Of a DNA stretch of 50,653 nt, positions 1 through 8,066 are shown one piece after another. Location of the stretch: IMG/VR virus record IMGVR_UViG_3300032322_001385, positions 1 to 50,653 of that record, one strand, 5' to 3'. The DNA comes from a virus. Positions within the stretch are counted from its first letter, which is position 1, and each line of letters opens with the position of its first letter. The notes below the pieces were generated by a model. It ran no database searches, was not told the origin of the DNA, and saw only the letters and a list, made by a program, of their open reading frames with translations. Position numbers and translations under genes: made by a program.

Positions 1-123
1 AACCACAACGCGGTTTATGCCACAAGCATCAGCGCCACTAGCGGAACATTCATCGCCGCAGAGGGCACGATTGCAGGAACCAATTTCATAGGCGGCGGGC
101 AAGCTGCTCCAATTTTTACCAGA
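1..123. repeat. Terminal direct repeat, left copy (circular-genome overlap)
   Basis: Bases 1-123 are identical to 50531-50653. The reading frame of a tail-protein gene runs uninterrupted through the join, so this is best explained as the overlap left when a circular or circularly permuted molecule is written linearly. It is probably not a biological terminal repeat, because it lies inside a coding sequence. Confidence 0.9.
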
Positions 124-423
124 TCACGCGCATCGGCTGGCACTGCATTTGCGTCTAACCCAGTGGCAGGGTTAATCGGTACTTCCAGGGCGGCATCGGG
201 ATCGTACACAATACGATGCAACGGATCAAATGCCACTGGCTCGGTAGCATCCACCGCAACAGAATCGTCTTCTGTTCTGATATTCAGGAGAGGAAGCGTG
301 GCCAGCCCTACCTATGGCTCACACCGCTTAGCCTTCTACTCCATTGGCGAATCTCTAAATCTTGCTCTACTTGAATCGCGACTGATAACGCTGAGCAACG
401 CGTTTAATGCTGCTATCCCATGA
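1..423 (+). CDS. C-terminal part of fibre-like tail protein (gene spans the window ends)
   Basis: The frame is open from base 1 to a TGA at 421-423 and is the continuation of the gene beginning at 50174. Joined across the 123-base end repeat, the product is about 259 residues. The part here is rich in Ser, Thr, Gly and Ala and ends in a helical SIGESLNLALLESRL stretch. Small-residue-rich beta domains with such tails occur in phage adhesin-like proteins, and the gene follows a run of fibre-like genes, so a virion surface role is inferred. Its TGA overlaps the next ATG (ATGA at 420). GC is lower than in most of the genome, as is common for exchangeable receptor-contact parts. Confidence 0.7.
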   Translation, partial: NHNAVYATSISATSGTFIAAEGTIAGTNFIGGGQAAPIFTRSRASAGTAFASNPVAGLIGTSRAASGSYTIRCNGSNATGSVASTATESSSVLIFRRGSVASPTYGSHRLAFYSIGESLNLALLESRLITLSNAFNAAIP

Positions 424-1010
424 CCCACCCCCGCACCCAGCTACGCGCAGAGTTCGTCACTCGGCTGCTCAACGTCACAGCCGCAGCAGATCAAGTTCAC
501 AGCGGCCGGCTCATGCCGATCGAAGAACCCCTGCTGCCCGCGATCGTTATCCACACTCGCGAACCTGACGAGCTCCAGGAGCGAAGCCCCTCCGGCTGGA
601 ACGGTTTCGAGCGCCGTCGCTGCATCGTCTCCGTGGTCTGCATCGCGCAAAGCTTCGACGACATCGACGCGGAGCTTGACGCCATGGCCGACCAGGTGGA
701 GGTCGCGCTGCAGAGCTGGACCATCCCTGGGTTCGAGTCGAGTGATGCGCTCTACCTTGACACCAAGAGCGACGATCCGGAGTTCGACGGTGAGCTCACT
801 ACCGGCGCCACAACGCTGCGCTACGAGGTGATCTACCGCAAGCCTTACCGCGAATGCAGCAACCCCTACGTCATCAGCGGCGGCAGCCTGGAGCGCAGCG
901 GCGCCTATCCTGGTGGCCAGGTCACGCCGGGCTGTCCGGCTGGCAATACAGGCGAAGCCTGCCCCATTGGTGACGCCCAGCTGTTCAGCCAAGAGGAGCC
1001 GATTAACTGA
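420..1010 (+). CDS. Tail terminator / minor tail completion-like protein
   Basis: A 196-residue product starting at an ATG that overlaps the previous stop. The pattern of an N-terminal helix (TQLRAEFVTRLLN), a central strand PAIVIHTREPDE, an acidic helix DIDAELDAMADQVEVAL and a final strand TTLRYEVIYRKPY resembles proteins that cap the tail tube at the neck. The last 50 residues are Gly/Pro/Cys-rich (three Cys) and look like an added tail. It stands between fibre-like genes and a head-tail connector-like gene, which fits a neck or tail-completion role. The fold is inferred from the pattern only. Confidence 0.5.
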   Translation: MTHPRTQLRAEFVTRLLNVTAAADQVHSGRLMPIEEPLLPAIVIHTREPDELQERSPSGWNGFERRRCIVSVVCIAQSFDDIDAELDAMADQVEVALQSWTIPGFESSDALYLDTKSDDPEFDGELTTGATTLRYEVIYRKPYRECSNPYVISGGSLERSGAYPGGQVTPGCPAGNTGEACPIGDAQLFSQEEPIN

Positions 1011-1378
1011 TGGCCACTACCCGCAAACGCGCCCGCACCGAGGATGGCAAGTTCCAAGCGGACGACCCGGCGACGCCTGAGCGCAACGAGGCCTTCGCGC
1101 AAGACCTGCCGGTGAGCATCGACAGTCTGGCTGCCTTCATGGCGATCGATCAGCCGGACCGCGAGCGGCTCGGCCTCGCCCTCAACCTGGCCAAGGATGC
1201 TGCCCTGGCCGTCACCGGCCAGCCCGTTGGCGACACTGCCGCCCACAGCATCCGCCACGGCGTCCACATGCTCGCCGCGCAGTTGCTCATCAAGGATCAG
1301 CTCGAGGCCACGCCCCAGGGCGCCGAGATCCCGGGCGTGATCCGCTACCTGTGGAAGGCCGCTGATGCTGGGCGTTAA
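1010..1378 (+). CDS. Head-tail connector-like small protein (gp6-like)
   Basis: A 122-residue product overlapping the preceding stop (TGATG). After a charged N-terminus of about 25 residues the protein is almost all helical: IDSLAAFMAIDQPDRERLGLALNLAKDAALAVTG, then HSIRHGVHMLAAQLLIKDQLE, ending in GVIRYLWKAADAG. This 'address / helix / helix / short C-terminal helix' arrangement is typical of gp6-like adaptor proteins under the portal, which often end in a similar I-R-x-L-W motif. The neighbours (tail terminator-like before, spike after) agree with a neck function. Assignment is by pattern, so moderate. Confidence 0.5.
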   Translation: MATTRKRARTEDGKFQADDPATPERNEAFAQDLPVSIDSLAAFMAIDQPDRERLGLALNLAKDAALAVTGQPVGDTAAHSIRHGVHMLAAQLLIKDQLEATPQGAEIPGVIRYLWKAADAGR

Positions 1379-1889
1379 CCGCAGCGACCAGACCACCAGC
1401 GGCGTCGGCTCGGCGGAGAGCACCGACCACGCGCGGCGCCTCAGCAACGTCGCCCGCTACGGCACCGTGGCCGAAGCCGACTACACCGGCGCAACAGCAG
1501 GCTTCCCCGCGATCCGTGTGCAGCTGCAAGACGGTGAGATCCTCTCCGACTGGGTACCCTGGTTCTCCCCCCGCGCAGGCAAGGATCGGGTCTGGGATCC
1601 GCCTGAGGTCGGCGAGGTGGTCATGCTGCTGGCCCCGTCGGGCGAGCTTGCCAATGGCGTCGCCATCCCTGGCCTGTTCTCCAACGGCAACTCCAACGGC
1701 GACCGGGCCGGCCTGCAGCGCCGCACCTATGACGATGGCACGGTGATCGAATACGACCGCCAAGCCCACAAGCTCACGATCGACGCGACAGCATCCAGCG
1801 GCCAGGTGGTGGTGAAGGGCCAGGCGGTGCAGGTGCAGGCCACTGGCGCCGTCACGATCAAGGGCGCCACGGTCAACCTCAACCCCTGA
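1365..1889 (+). CDS. V: Baseplate assembly protein V / tail spike (gpV, gp45-like)
   Basis: A 174-residue protein overlapping the preceding gene by 14 bases. An OB-fold-like region (GTVAEADYTGATAGFPAIRVQLQDGEI, then DRVWDPPEVGEVVMLLAPSGELANGVAIPGLF) is followed by a repetitive beta segment ending in VTIKGATVNLNP. That is the layout of P2 gpV and Mu gp45, trimeric needles at the centre of contractile baseplates whose C-terminus forms a triple-stranded beta-helix. The PAAR protein that would cap this needle is encoded next. Order V-PAAR-W-J-I matches P2-type baseplate operons. Confidence 0.85.
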   Translation: MLGVNRSDQTTSGVGSAESTDHARRLSNVARYGTVAEADYTGATAGFPAIRVQLQDGEILSDWVPWFSPRAGKDRVWDPPEVGEVVMLLAPSGELANGVAIPGLFSNGNSNGDRAGLQRRTYDDGTVIEYDRQAHKLTIDATASSGQVVVKGQAVQVQATGAVTIKGATVNLNP

Positions 1890-1892
1890 GCC

Positions 1893-2150
1893 ATGCCCGT
1901 CATCATCCGCATCGGTGACCCCGGCAGCCACGGCGGCAGCATCACCACCGGCTCACCCGACACCTTTGCCAATGGTCTGAAGGTCGCGCGCGTGGGCGAC
2001 ACCTACAACTGCCCGATCCACGGGCCCAACCCGATTGCCACCGGCAGCCCCAACACCACCGCCAATGGTCAGGCTGTTGCCAGAGTGGGAGACACGACCA
2101 CCTGCGGCGCCACGCTGCAGACCGGCAGCCCTGATGTGGAGGTGAACTGA
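1893..2150 (+). CDS. PAAR-domain spike tip protein
   Basis: An 85-residue protein with two copies of the PAAR pattern: IRIGDPGSHGGSITTGSPDTFANGLKVARVGD and a second block HGPNPIATGSPNTTANGQAVARVGD, then CGATLQTGSPDVEVN. His and Cys residues (H in SHGG, C and H in NCPIHG, C in TTTCGA) are placed to bind a metal ion, as in known PAAR cones. Such proteins sharpen the tip of the gpV trimer and help pierce the outer membrane. Starts 3 bases after the spike gene and its stop overlaps the next start. Confidence 0.9.
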   Translation: MPVIIRIGDPGSHGGSITTGSPDTFANGLKVARVGDTYNCPIHGPNPIATGSPNTTANGQAVARVGDTTTCGATLQTGSPDVEVN

Positions 2151-2488
2151 TGGCTGGCATGAGCCGCACAACAGGCGAAGCGCTCGGCGGCTTCGACCAT
2201 CTGCGCCAATCCATTCAGGACATCCTGACCACACCGATCGGGACGCGGGTGCATCGCCGCGACTACGGCAGCCGCATCCCTCGGCTGGTGGATCGACCGA
2301 TCAACAACAGCCTGATCGCTGAGTTGGTGGCCGCCACTGCCGAGGCGCTGGAGCGGTGGGAGCCGCGGCTGAAGTTGGAGCAGGTGAAGATCGACAGCGT
2401 GACCGCCGAAGGTCAGATCAGCCTTAGCCTGGTTGGGTACTACCTGCTCAACGGGCAGCGTATCGAGATCGAGGGGTTGGTGATCTGA
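2150..2488 (+). CDS. W: Baseplate wedge protein W (gpW/gp25 family)
   Basis: A 112-residue protein with the hallmarks of the gpW/gp25 family: LRQSIQDILTTPIGTRVHRRDYGSRIPRLVDRP, then a helix LIAELVAATAEALERWEPRLKLEQVKI and a closing beta part ending in GYYLLNGQRIEIEGLVI. The family is the lysozyme-like-fold wedge subunit joining sheath to baseplate in contractile tails. The TGATG overlap with PAAR and the shared stop/start with J indicate tight translational coupling. Confidence 0.9.
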   Translation: MAGMSRTTGEALGGFDHLRQSIQDILTTPIGTRVHRRDYGSRIPRLVDRPINNSLIAELVAATAEALERWEPRLKLEQVKIDSVTAEGQISLSLVGYYLLNGQRIEIEGLVI

Positions 2489-3327
2489 TGGCGACGATCG
2501 ACTTCAGCGCCATTCCGGCACCAGAGATCATCGAAGCGCTCGACTTCGAGACGATCCTCGCGGAGATGATCGCCGACCTGCAGGCGCGTGACCCGTCCTA
2601 CACCGAGATCCTGGAGAGCGACCCAGGAGTGAAGATCCTGGAGGTGGCGGCAGCCCGGGAGCTGATCATCCGCCAGCGGATCAACGACGCGCTGAAGGCG
2701 ACGCTGCTGCGCTACGCGGAAGGCGGCGACCTGGACAACCTCGTAGCGTTCTATGGCGTCACCAGGTTGGCGGCTGAGGCTGATGCGGCGCTTCGCGCGC
2801 GGGTAATCGAGCGCATCATGGGCAGCAGCACGGCCGGCGGCGCCGCTTGGTATCGCTACCAGGCGCTGAGCGCGAGTGAGCTGGTGAAGGATGCAGCGGT
2901 CTCCAGCCCGGCCCCGGGGCAGGTGCTGATCAACATCCTCTCCACCCAAGGCGATGGCGCGGCCAGTCCGGCACTGCTGGTCTCCGTGAACGACGTGCTG
3001 CAGAGCGACAGCGTGCGAGTGATTACCGACGTGGTCACCGTGGCCGGCGCGACGATCAGCACAGTGCCGGTCACCGCGCAAGTGTACCTCTACCCCGAGA
3101 CACCGATCGAGGTGTTCAACGGTCTGCAGGCCAACCTGGCAAGCGCCTTCGCCGCGGCATCCGGCCTGGGTTGGGACGTCACCCGCTCGTGGCTGATTGC
3201 CCAGCTGCACCCGGCCGGCGTGCAGCGTGTGGTCTTGACGGCGCCTGCAGCTGATGTAGTGTGCGGCCCCAGTCAAGCTCCGGCCCTGGGCACGATCACG
3301 TTGACGATGGCGGGGCGTGACCGATGA
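2488..3327 (+). CDS. J: Baseplate protein J
   Basis: A 279-residue protein with the J-family signature near the start: DPSYTEILESDPGVKILEVAAARELIIRQRINDALKATLLRYAEGGDLDNLVAFYGVTRL. In the middle lies GGAAWYRYQALSAS, the usual 'position in wedge' helix, and the C-terminal third is beta-rich. J-type proteins build the wedge ring around the spike. Length is close to P2 gpJ. Gene order W-J-I is the P2 order. Confidence 0.92.
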   Translation: MATIDFSAIPAPEIIEALDFETILAEMIADLQARDPSYTEILESDPGVKILEVAAARELIIRQRINDALKATLLRYAEGGDLDNLVAFYGVTRLAAEADAALRARVIERIMGSSTAGGAAWYRYQALSASELVKDAAVSSPAPGQVLINILSTQGDGAASPALLVSVNDVLQSDSVRVITDVVTVAGATISTVPVTAQVYLYPETPIEVFNGLQANLASAFAAASGLGWDVTRSWLIAQLHPAGVQRVVLTAPAADVVCGPSQAPALGTITLTMAGRDR

Positions 3328-4169
3328 GCCGCCACGATCTCCTCCCCCCCAACGCAACGCAGCTGGAGCGTGATTTCAGCCGCGTCAGCTCCAGCCTGCA
3401 GCGTGCTGGCGCACCGGTGCCGATCATCCGCACGGCGAAGCGGGTCAATATCCCCGACTCGGTGGTGCCATGGCTGATCTACGAATACGGCCTCGGCGAG
3501 ATTCTGCCCTACCTGGGGAACAACCAGCGCCTAGCGCTTGAAGATGGGGTGCTGTGGCAGCGGATCCGGGGCACGCCCGAAGCGGTCCGCATCGCGCTGA
3601 GCTGGATCAACGTCACCGGCCTCATCGACGAATCCGAGGGCGGCTCCGCCCGCTGGGCTGAATACCAGCTCGGCCTGTCGGCCGGGACGTCAGGCGAGCA
3701 GATCATCGACGACATCGTCGGTGTTGCTCGCATTAGTTCTCCGGTGCGCAGCAGGCTGCAGCGCATCTACGCGGTCTACGACTTCCGTCGCTTTGTGCTG
3801 GATGACAGCCTGCTGAGCGACGGCGGGATGCTCAGTGATCACAGCGGCGTCAGGCCGCGGCCGGACTGGCCACAGATCAGCTACGGCCAGATCATCTCCA
3901 GCCTGGTCGAGGAGGATGCGACGGTGGCCAGCGCACACACCGACGTGATCGGCGTGCTGGTGAAGAACTTCGATCGATTCCAGCTGGATCACAGCCTGCT
4001 GGATGAGGAGTGGCACACGATTAACCACCCGAGTTTGCTCACCGAGCTTGAAGGTGTGAGCGGCAGATACCAGGGCCAGACCTGGGCGAACATCACCTGG
4101 CAAGCCACAACCACCTGGCTGACCACGAACGCAGTGGCATCGAGCACCGTCACAACGCAGACGGCGTAG
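3324..4169 (+). CDS. I: Baseplate/tail protein I
   Basis: A 281-residue protein beginning LLPPNATQLERDFSRVSSSLQR, followed by NIPDSVVPWLIYEYGLGEILPYL and RLALEDGVLWQRIRGTPEAVRIALSWI. This is the pattern of P2 gpI, where the last stretch reads 'transfer to an adjacent wedge and rotate'. It is longer than P2 gpI (176 residues); the extra C-terminal part (about residue 165 on) may attach the adhesins encoded next. Starts within the J stop (ATGA-type overlap). Confidence 0.85.
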   Translation: MSRHDLLPPNATQLERDFSRVSSSLQRAGAPVPIIRTAKRVNIPDSVVPWLIYEYGLGEILPYLGNNQRLALEDGVLWQRIRGTPEAVRIALSWINVTGLIDESEGGSARWAEYQLGLSAGTSGEQIIDDIVGVARISSPVRSRLQRIYAVYDFRRFVLDDSLLSDGGMLSDHSGVRPRPDWPQISYGQIISSLVEEDATVASAHTDVIGVLVKNFDRFQLDHSLLDEEWHTINHPSLLTELEGVSGRYQGQTWANITWQATTTWLTTNAVASSTVTTQTA

Positions 4170-4194
4170 CATGGGAAGCGACTAAGGGGCGAGC

Positions 4195-4680
4195 ATGGCG
4201 GCGATCCTTACAACGAGCGGGCGCATCGCCATCGCTACGGCGATCAAGGCGCGCACCGCGCACCTGGCCTGGGGGTCTGGTGATGCGGCCTGGGGCAACA
4301 CGCCTCCGGAGCCTGCAGCTAACAGCACAGCACTGCTCGCCGAGGTCGGCCGGCGCAAGGCCAGCCAGGTGGAGTACTGCGTGGCAGATGTGAACGGCGC
4401 GATCAGTGTGCCCGAGGGCAAGTTCAGCATCACCAGCACGCCGACCAACAACCTCTACTTCAAGTTTCACTTCGAGTTCACGGAAGCGGTTGGCTCCACC
4501 ATCCGCGAGCAGGCGATCTTTCTCGACACCGTTGCCGCCGCTGGTGTCCCTGCCGGGCAGTTCTACCTGACCCCGGCGCAGGTAGCGCAGCCTGGCACGC
4601 TGCTGGTGATTGAGCGGCGTGCGCCGATCGTGCGAGCGATTACAACCCGTCAGCTGTTCGAGTTCGTGGTGACCTTCTGA
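4195..4680 (+). CDS. Tail fibre/collar-like protein (N-terminal adaptor type)
   Basis: A 161-residue protein following I by 25 bases. MAAILTTSGRIAIATAIKARTAHLAWGSGDAAWG is like the N-terminal adaptor of P2-type fibre proteins, where a Trp-Gly-rich strand packs on the baseplate. The second half (FKFHFEFTEAVGSTIREQAIFLDT through TRQLFEFVVTF) is beta-rich. It most likely links adhesins to the baseplate. Its stop TGA overlaps the start of the DUF4815 gene (TGATG). Function is inferred from position and pattern. Confidence 0.55.
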   Translation: MAAILTTSGRIAIATAIKARTAHLAWGSGDAAWGNTPPEPAANSTALLAEVGRRKASQVEYCVADVNGAISVPEGKFSITSTPTNNLYFKFHFEFTEAVGSTIREQAIFLDTVAAAGVPAGQFYLTPAQVAQPGTLLVIERRAPIVRAITTRQLFEFVVTF

Positions 4681-6629
4681 TGACGCTGACCGGCTACTAC
4701 AACCGCTTCGACGCGGCCGACCGTTACGACGAGCTGCTCTTCCGCGCGGGCAAGGGCCTGCAGTCGGCTGAACTCAACGAGGTGCAGAGCACCGTCATCG
4801 ACCGACTGAAGCGGATCGCTGATGCGGTCTTCAAGGATGGCGCCGTGATCAGCGGCACACCGCCTGCGATCACCGGCACCACTGCCTCCTGCCCGCTCAG
4901 TCTGATCTACCTGCGCGGCGCAGTCCGTGAGGTGGCAGCTCGCAGCTTCACGATCCCCACGACAGGCTTGACACGGATCGGCGTCTACCTGCTCGATGCG
5001 GAGATCACCGAGGTCGATGACGCGACGCTGCGCGACCCTGCAGAGGGCACCCGCAACTACAACGAGCCCGGCGCCGGCCGCCTCCGCGTCACCGCGACCT
5101 GGGGCCGCGAGGGCGACGGTGGCACTGGCGTCTTCTATCCGGTTTACACCGTCATCGACGGCGCGCTGCTCAACCAAGGCGGCGGCAACGTCGGCGACTC
5201 CTTCTCCGAGGCGCTCGCCCGCTACGACCGCGAGAGCAACGGCAACTACATCGTCACAGGCCTCAGCGTCACCGCCCTGGGCCTCGCGGCTGGTGTCAAC
5301 GCCTTCTCGGTCAAGGACGGCACCGGCAACATCTTTGGCTACAAGATCGACAAGCTGGCCTCGACCCGGCTCAACTACACCGAGGACCCTGACCTCGAGG
5401 TGGTCGACTCGGAGCCTGACACCTTTACTGGTGCGACCGGCGGCAGCGCCACCATCCAGCTGAACCGCTTCCCGGCCGAGAGCATCCTGGAGGTGGTGAT
5501 CACCCAGGAAAAGACCGTCACCATCACCCGTGGCGGCGTGAGCGGCGGCCAGGACACGTTGCCCGACGTGTCGGTGCTGAGCATTCAAAGCATCACCCAT
5601 GCCAGCATCACTTATCAATCGCCTCGTGATTACTTCCTGAACGGTGACAAGGTGGACTGGAGCCCCTCGGGCGCCGGTGCCATTGAGCCCGCTCCCGGCT
5701 CGACCTACTCGATCACCTACCGCTACTTGGGGAACGCGACGCCTTCGGCGGTGAACCTTCAGGCTGGCACGTTCACGGTGACGGGCGCCGTCAACGGCAC
5801 CCTGGTGCTGACCGACTACCGGTGGAAGCTGCCGCGCTACGACCGGCTGTGCATCGACCGCGACGGCAACTTCTCTCGGGTGAAGGGGATCAGTTCTCGC
5901 TTCACCGCCCTGCCGCCCGCCGTGCCCCCCAATCTCTTGGGCCTGGCGACGATCGAGCAGCGGTGGGGGTTGACGCCAACCATCACCAACGACGGCATCC
6001 GGGCCATCCCGTTCGATCAGCTGGAGCGGATGCGCTCGCTGATCGTTGACCTCTTTGACCTGGTGGCGCTGGAGCGGCTGCGCAACGACATCAGCTCGCG
6101 CGAGCCGAGCAGCAAGCGCGGCGTGTTTGTCGATCCGTTCCTCGACGACGACCTGCGCGATCAGGGCATCACCCAAACCGCTGCGGTGGTCGACGGCACC
6201 CTGCAGCTGCCGATCGCGCCAACGGTCTATCAGGCGCCGACCAACAACGCCCAGGACTGGATGCTGGCCTACACCGAGGAGATCATCCTCGAGCAGACGC
6301 GCCAGACCGGCAGCAGCAAGATCAACCCATACCAGGCCTTCGATCCGATCCCCGCCGCCATCACACTGACGCCAGCCGTTGATCGCTTCACCGTGATCGA
6401 CACCATCTGGACGTCGCCGGCGACCCAGCAGATCCGTATCTTCATGGGTGGCACCGGTCGGTTCTCTGAAGGCAGCACTACCTCGACCCGCACCGAGCTG
6501 CTGAGCGAGACTCAGCGGCCAGCCGAGTTCCTGCGGCAGATTCAGATTGCCTTCACCCTCGCGGGCTTCGACCCCGGTGAGACTCTCACCGAGGTCAAGT
6601 TCGACGGGATCGACGTTACTCCCGCCTGA
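4680..6629 (+). CDS. DUF4815-type virion protein
   Basis: A 649-residue protein opening with TGYYNRFDAADRYDELLFRAGKGLQSAELNEVQS, the hallmark of DUF4815 proteins of contractile-tailed phages, including cyanobacterial ones. The N-terminal 130 residues would mediate assembly. The long beta-rich remainder (repeated Gly, Thr, Ser segments) ends with EVKFDGIDVTPA. Family members are virion structural proteins without a known enzymatic role; a baseplate-periphery or adhesin-holding role is inferred from the position between fibre-type genes. A long antisense open frame over this gene is a GC-bias artefact. Confidence 0.75.
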   Translation: MTLTGYYNRFDAADRYDELLFRAGKGLQSAELNEVQSTVIDRLKRIADAVFKDGAVISGTPPAITGTTASCPLSLIYLRGAVREVAARSFTIPTTGLTRIGVYLLDAEITEVDDATLRDPAEGTRNYNEPGAGRLRVTATWGREGDGGTGVFYPVYTVIDGALLNQGGGNVGDSFSEALARYDRESNGNYIVTGLSVTALGLAAGVNAFSVKDGTGNIFGYKIDKLASTRLNYTEDPDLEVVDSEPDTFTGATGGSATIQLNRFPAESILEVVITQEKTVTITRGGVSGGQDTLPDVSVLSIQSITHASITYQSPRDYFLNGDKVDWSPSGAGAIEPAPGSTYSITYRYLGNATPSAVNLQAGTFTVTGAVNGTLVLTDYRWKLPRYDRLCIDRDGNFSRVKGISSRFTALPPAVPPNLLGLATIEQRWGLTPTITNDGIRAIPFDQLERMRSLIVDLFDLVALERLRNDISSREPSSKRGVFVDPFLDDDLRDQGITQTAAVVDGTLQLPIAPTVYQAPTNNAQDWMLAYTEEIILEQTRQTGSSKINPYQAFDPIPAAITLTPAVDRFTVIDTIWTSPATQQIRIFMGGTGRFSEGSTTSTRTELLSETQRPAEFLRQIQIAFTLAGFDPGETLTEVKFDGIDVTPA

Positions 6630-6634
6630 TCGCC

Positions 6635-8062
6635 ATGCCACTCACCGCAAACGGATCTGGACAGATCACGGGGTCGTTCACGATCCCCGCCAACGTGCCC
6701 GTCGGCTCGAAGCGCGTCACCTTCCTGGGTAACCAGGGCAGCTTCGGCGCGGCCCGCTTCATCGGCTCCGGCACGATCCTCACGCGCACCCAGCGTCAGC
6801 TCACCACGATCGAGACCCGGTTCTGGGATCCGCTGGCGCAGACCTTCCGCCTGGATGAGTCGCGGCACGTCACCGGCGTCGACTTCAAGTTCACGGCGGT
6901 CGGCAACACCGCCAACAAGGTCTACCTGGAAATCCGCGAGACCGAGCTGGGCCTGCCCAACGCCACCACGCTGGCCGAGGGCGTGATTCAAGGCACGGCG
7001 ATCACTGTCAACGCCTGGAACAAGATCAGCCTGACGCGGCCCGTCTACCTGCAGGCCGGCGTCGAATACTCGATGGTGCTGCTGACCGATGACGCCAACC
7101 ACGCAGTTGGCCTGGCTGAGCTCGGCAAGTTCGACATCGCCGCCCAGCAGTTCGTCACCTCGCAGCCCTACACGATCGGCACGCTGCTCAAGTCGAGCAA
7201 CGCCTCGACCTGGACGCCTGTGCAGGAGTCGGACCTGACCTTCCGCATGTACGGGGCTCGCTTCACCAGCACCACGCGGACGATCAACCTGGGCCAGCTG
7301 CGGGGCACTGCAGTCGCAAGCCTCACCCGCTCTGGCGGGACTGCGACGCTCACCACCAGCACGCCGCACGGCTTCGTCACCGGCCAGAAGGTGGTGATCA
7401 GCGGCGCGACGCAGACCGACTACAACGGCGCTTTCACGGTCACCGTCACCGGCCCGACCGTGTTCACCTACACGGTGGCGAACAGCCCGGCGACGCCCGC
7501 CACCGGCACGATCCTGATCTCGGCTGGCGACATCACCGACCTGGTGGCGCTTGCAGGCGTTGAGCGGATCAGCTCGGAGACCGACGCCGAGTTCATCTTT
7601 ACCAAGCCCGACAGCAGCCAGATCCGCGGCGCCGACAACGCCCGCATCCAGCTGGCCGAGGATGTGAACGTGCCGCTGACCCTCTCGGCAGTACTGCGCG
7701 GCACTACCACCCTTAGCCCCTACCTGTTCGCTGGCAGCCAGGCGGTCTACGGCAACCTCGGCGAGACCGGCACCTACGTGAGCCGTGCGATCCCATGCGC
7801 CGCCAACGCTAAGGTCTCCTGCACCTTCGAGTCGCTGCTGCCCGGGGCATCAAGCGTGCTGGTGGAGTTTGAGACCAGCACCGGCACATGGCAAACGGTG
7901 TCGCTCACCAGCAGCTCGCCGGTTGGCGACGGCTGGATCGAGCAGATCCACACCGTCGCCTCCTTCGCCGCTGGTGGCACGACCACCCGCGTGCGCCTTA
8001 CCCTCACTGGAACGGCTGCCGCCCGCCCGCAGCTGCGCCAGCTCCGTCTCGTGGTGATCTGA
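6635..8062 (+). CDS. Fibre-like virion protein with SGGTATLTT-type module
   Basis: A 475-residue all-beta protein five bases after the DUF4815 gene. Residues of about 60-200 resemble a jelly-roll or carbohydrate-binding-like sandwich (DPLAQTFRLDESRHVTGVDFKF, VYLEIRETELGLPNATTLAEG). A short module near residue 225 (SGGTATLTTSTPHGFVTGQK, then YNGAFTVTVTGPTVFTYTV) recurs widely in phage and environmental tail proteins. DUF4815-type proteins and this gene may form one distributed adhesin complex. No catalytic motif was recognised. Confidence 0.6.
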   Translation: MPLTANGSGQITGSFTIPANVPVGSKRVTFLGNQGSFGAARFIGSGTILTRTQRQLTTIETRFWDPLAQTFRLDESRHVTGVDFKFTAVGNTANKVYLEIRETELGLPNATTLAEGVIQGTAITVNAWNKISLTRPVYLQAGVEYSMVLLTDDANHAVGLAELGKFDIAAQQFVTSQPYTIGTLLKSSNASTWTPVQESDLTFRMYGARFTSTTRTINLGQLRGTAVASLTRSGGTATLTTSTPHGFVTGQKVVISGATQTDYNGAFTVTVTGPTVFTYTVANSPATPATGTILISAGDITDLVALAGVERISSETDAEFIFTKPDSSQIRGADNARIQLAEDVNVPLTLSAVLRGTTTLSPYLFAGSQAVYGNLGETGTYVSRAIPCAANAKVSCTFESLLPGASSVLVEFETSTGTWQTVSLTSSSPVGDGWIEQIHTVASFAAGGTTTRVRLTLTGTAAARPQLRQLRLVVI

Positions 8063-8066
8063 TCCC

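Noticed and set aside
4650-6641. A 663-codon open frame on the minus strand
   Set aside because: It mirrors the DUF4815 gene, has Arg/Gly/Val-rich low-information sequence and no family pattern. Long antisense frames are expected in such GC-rich DNA.
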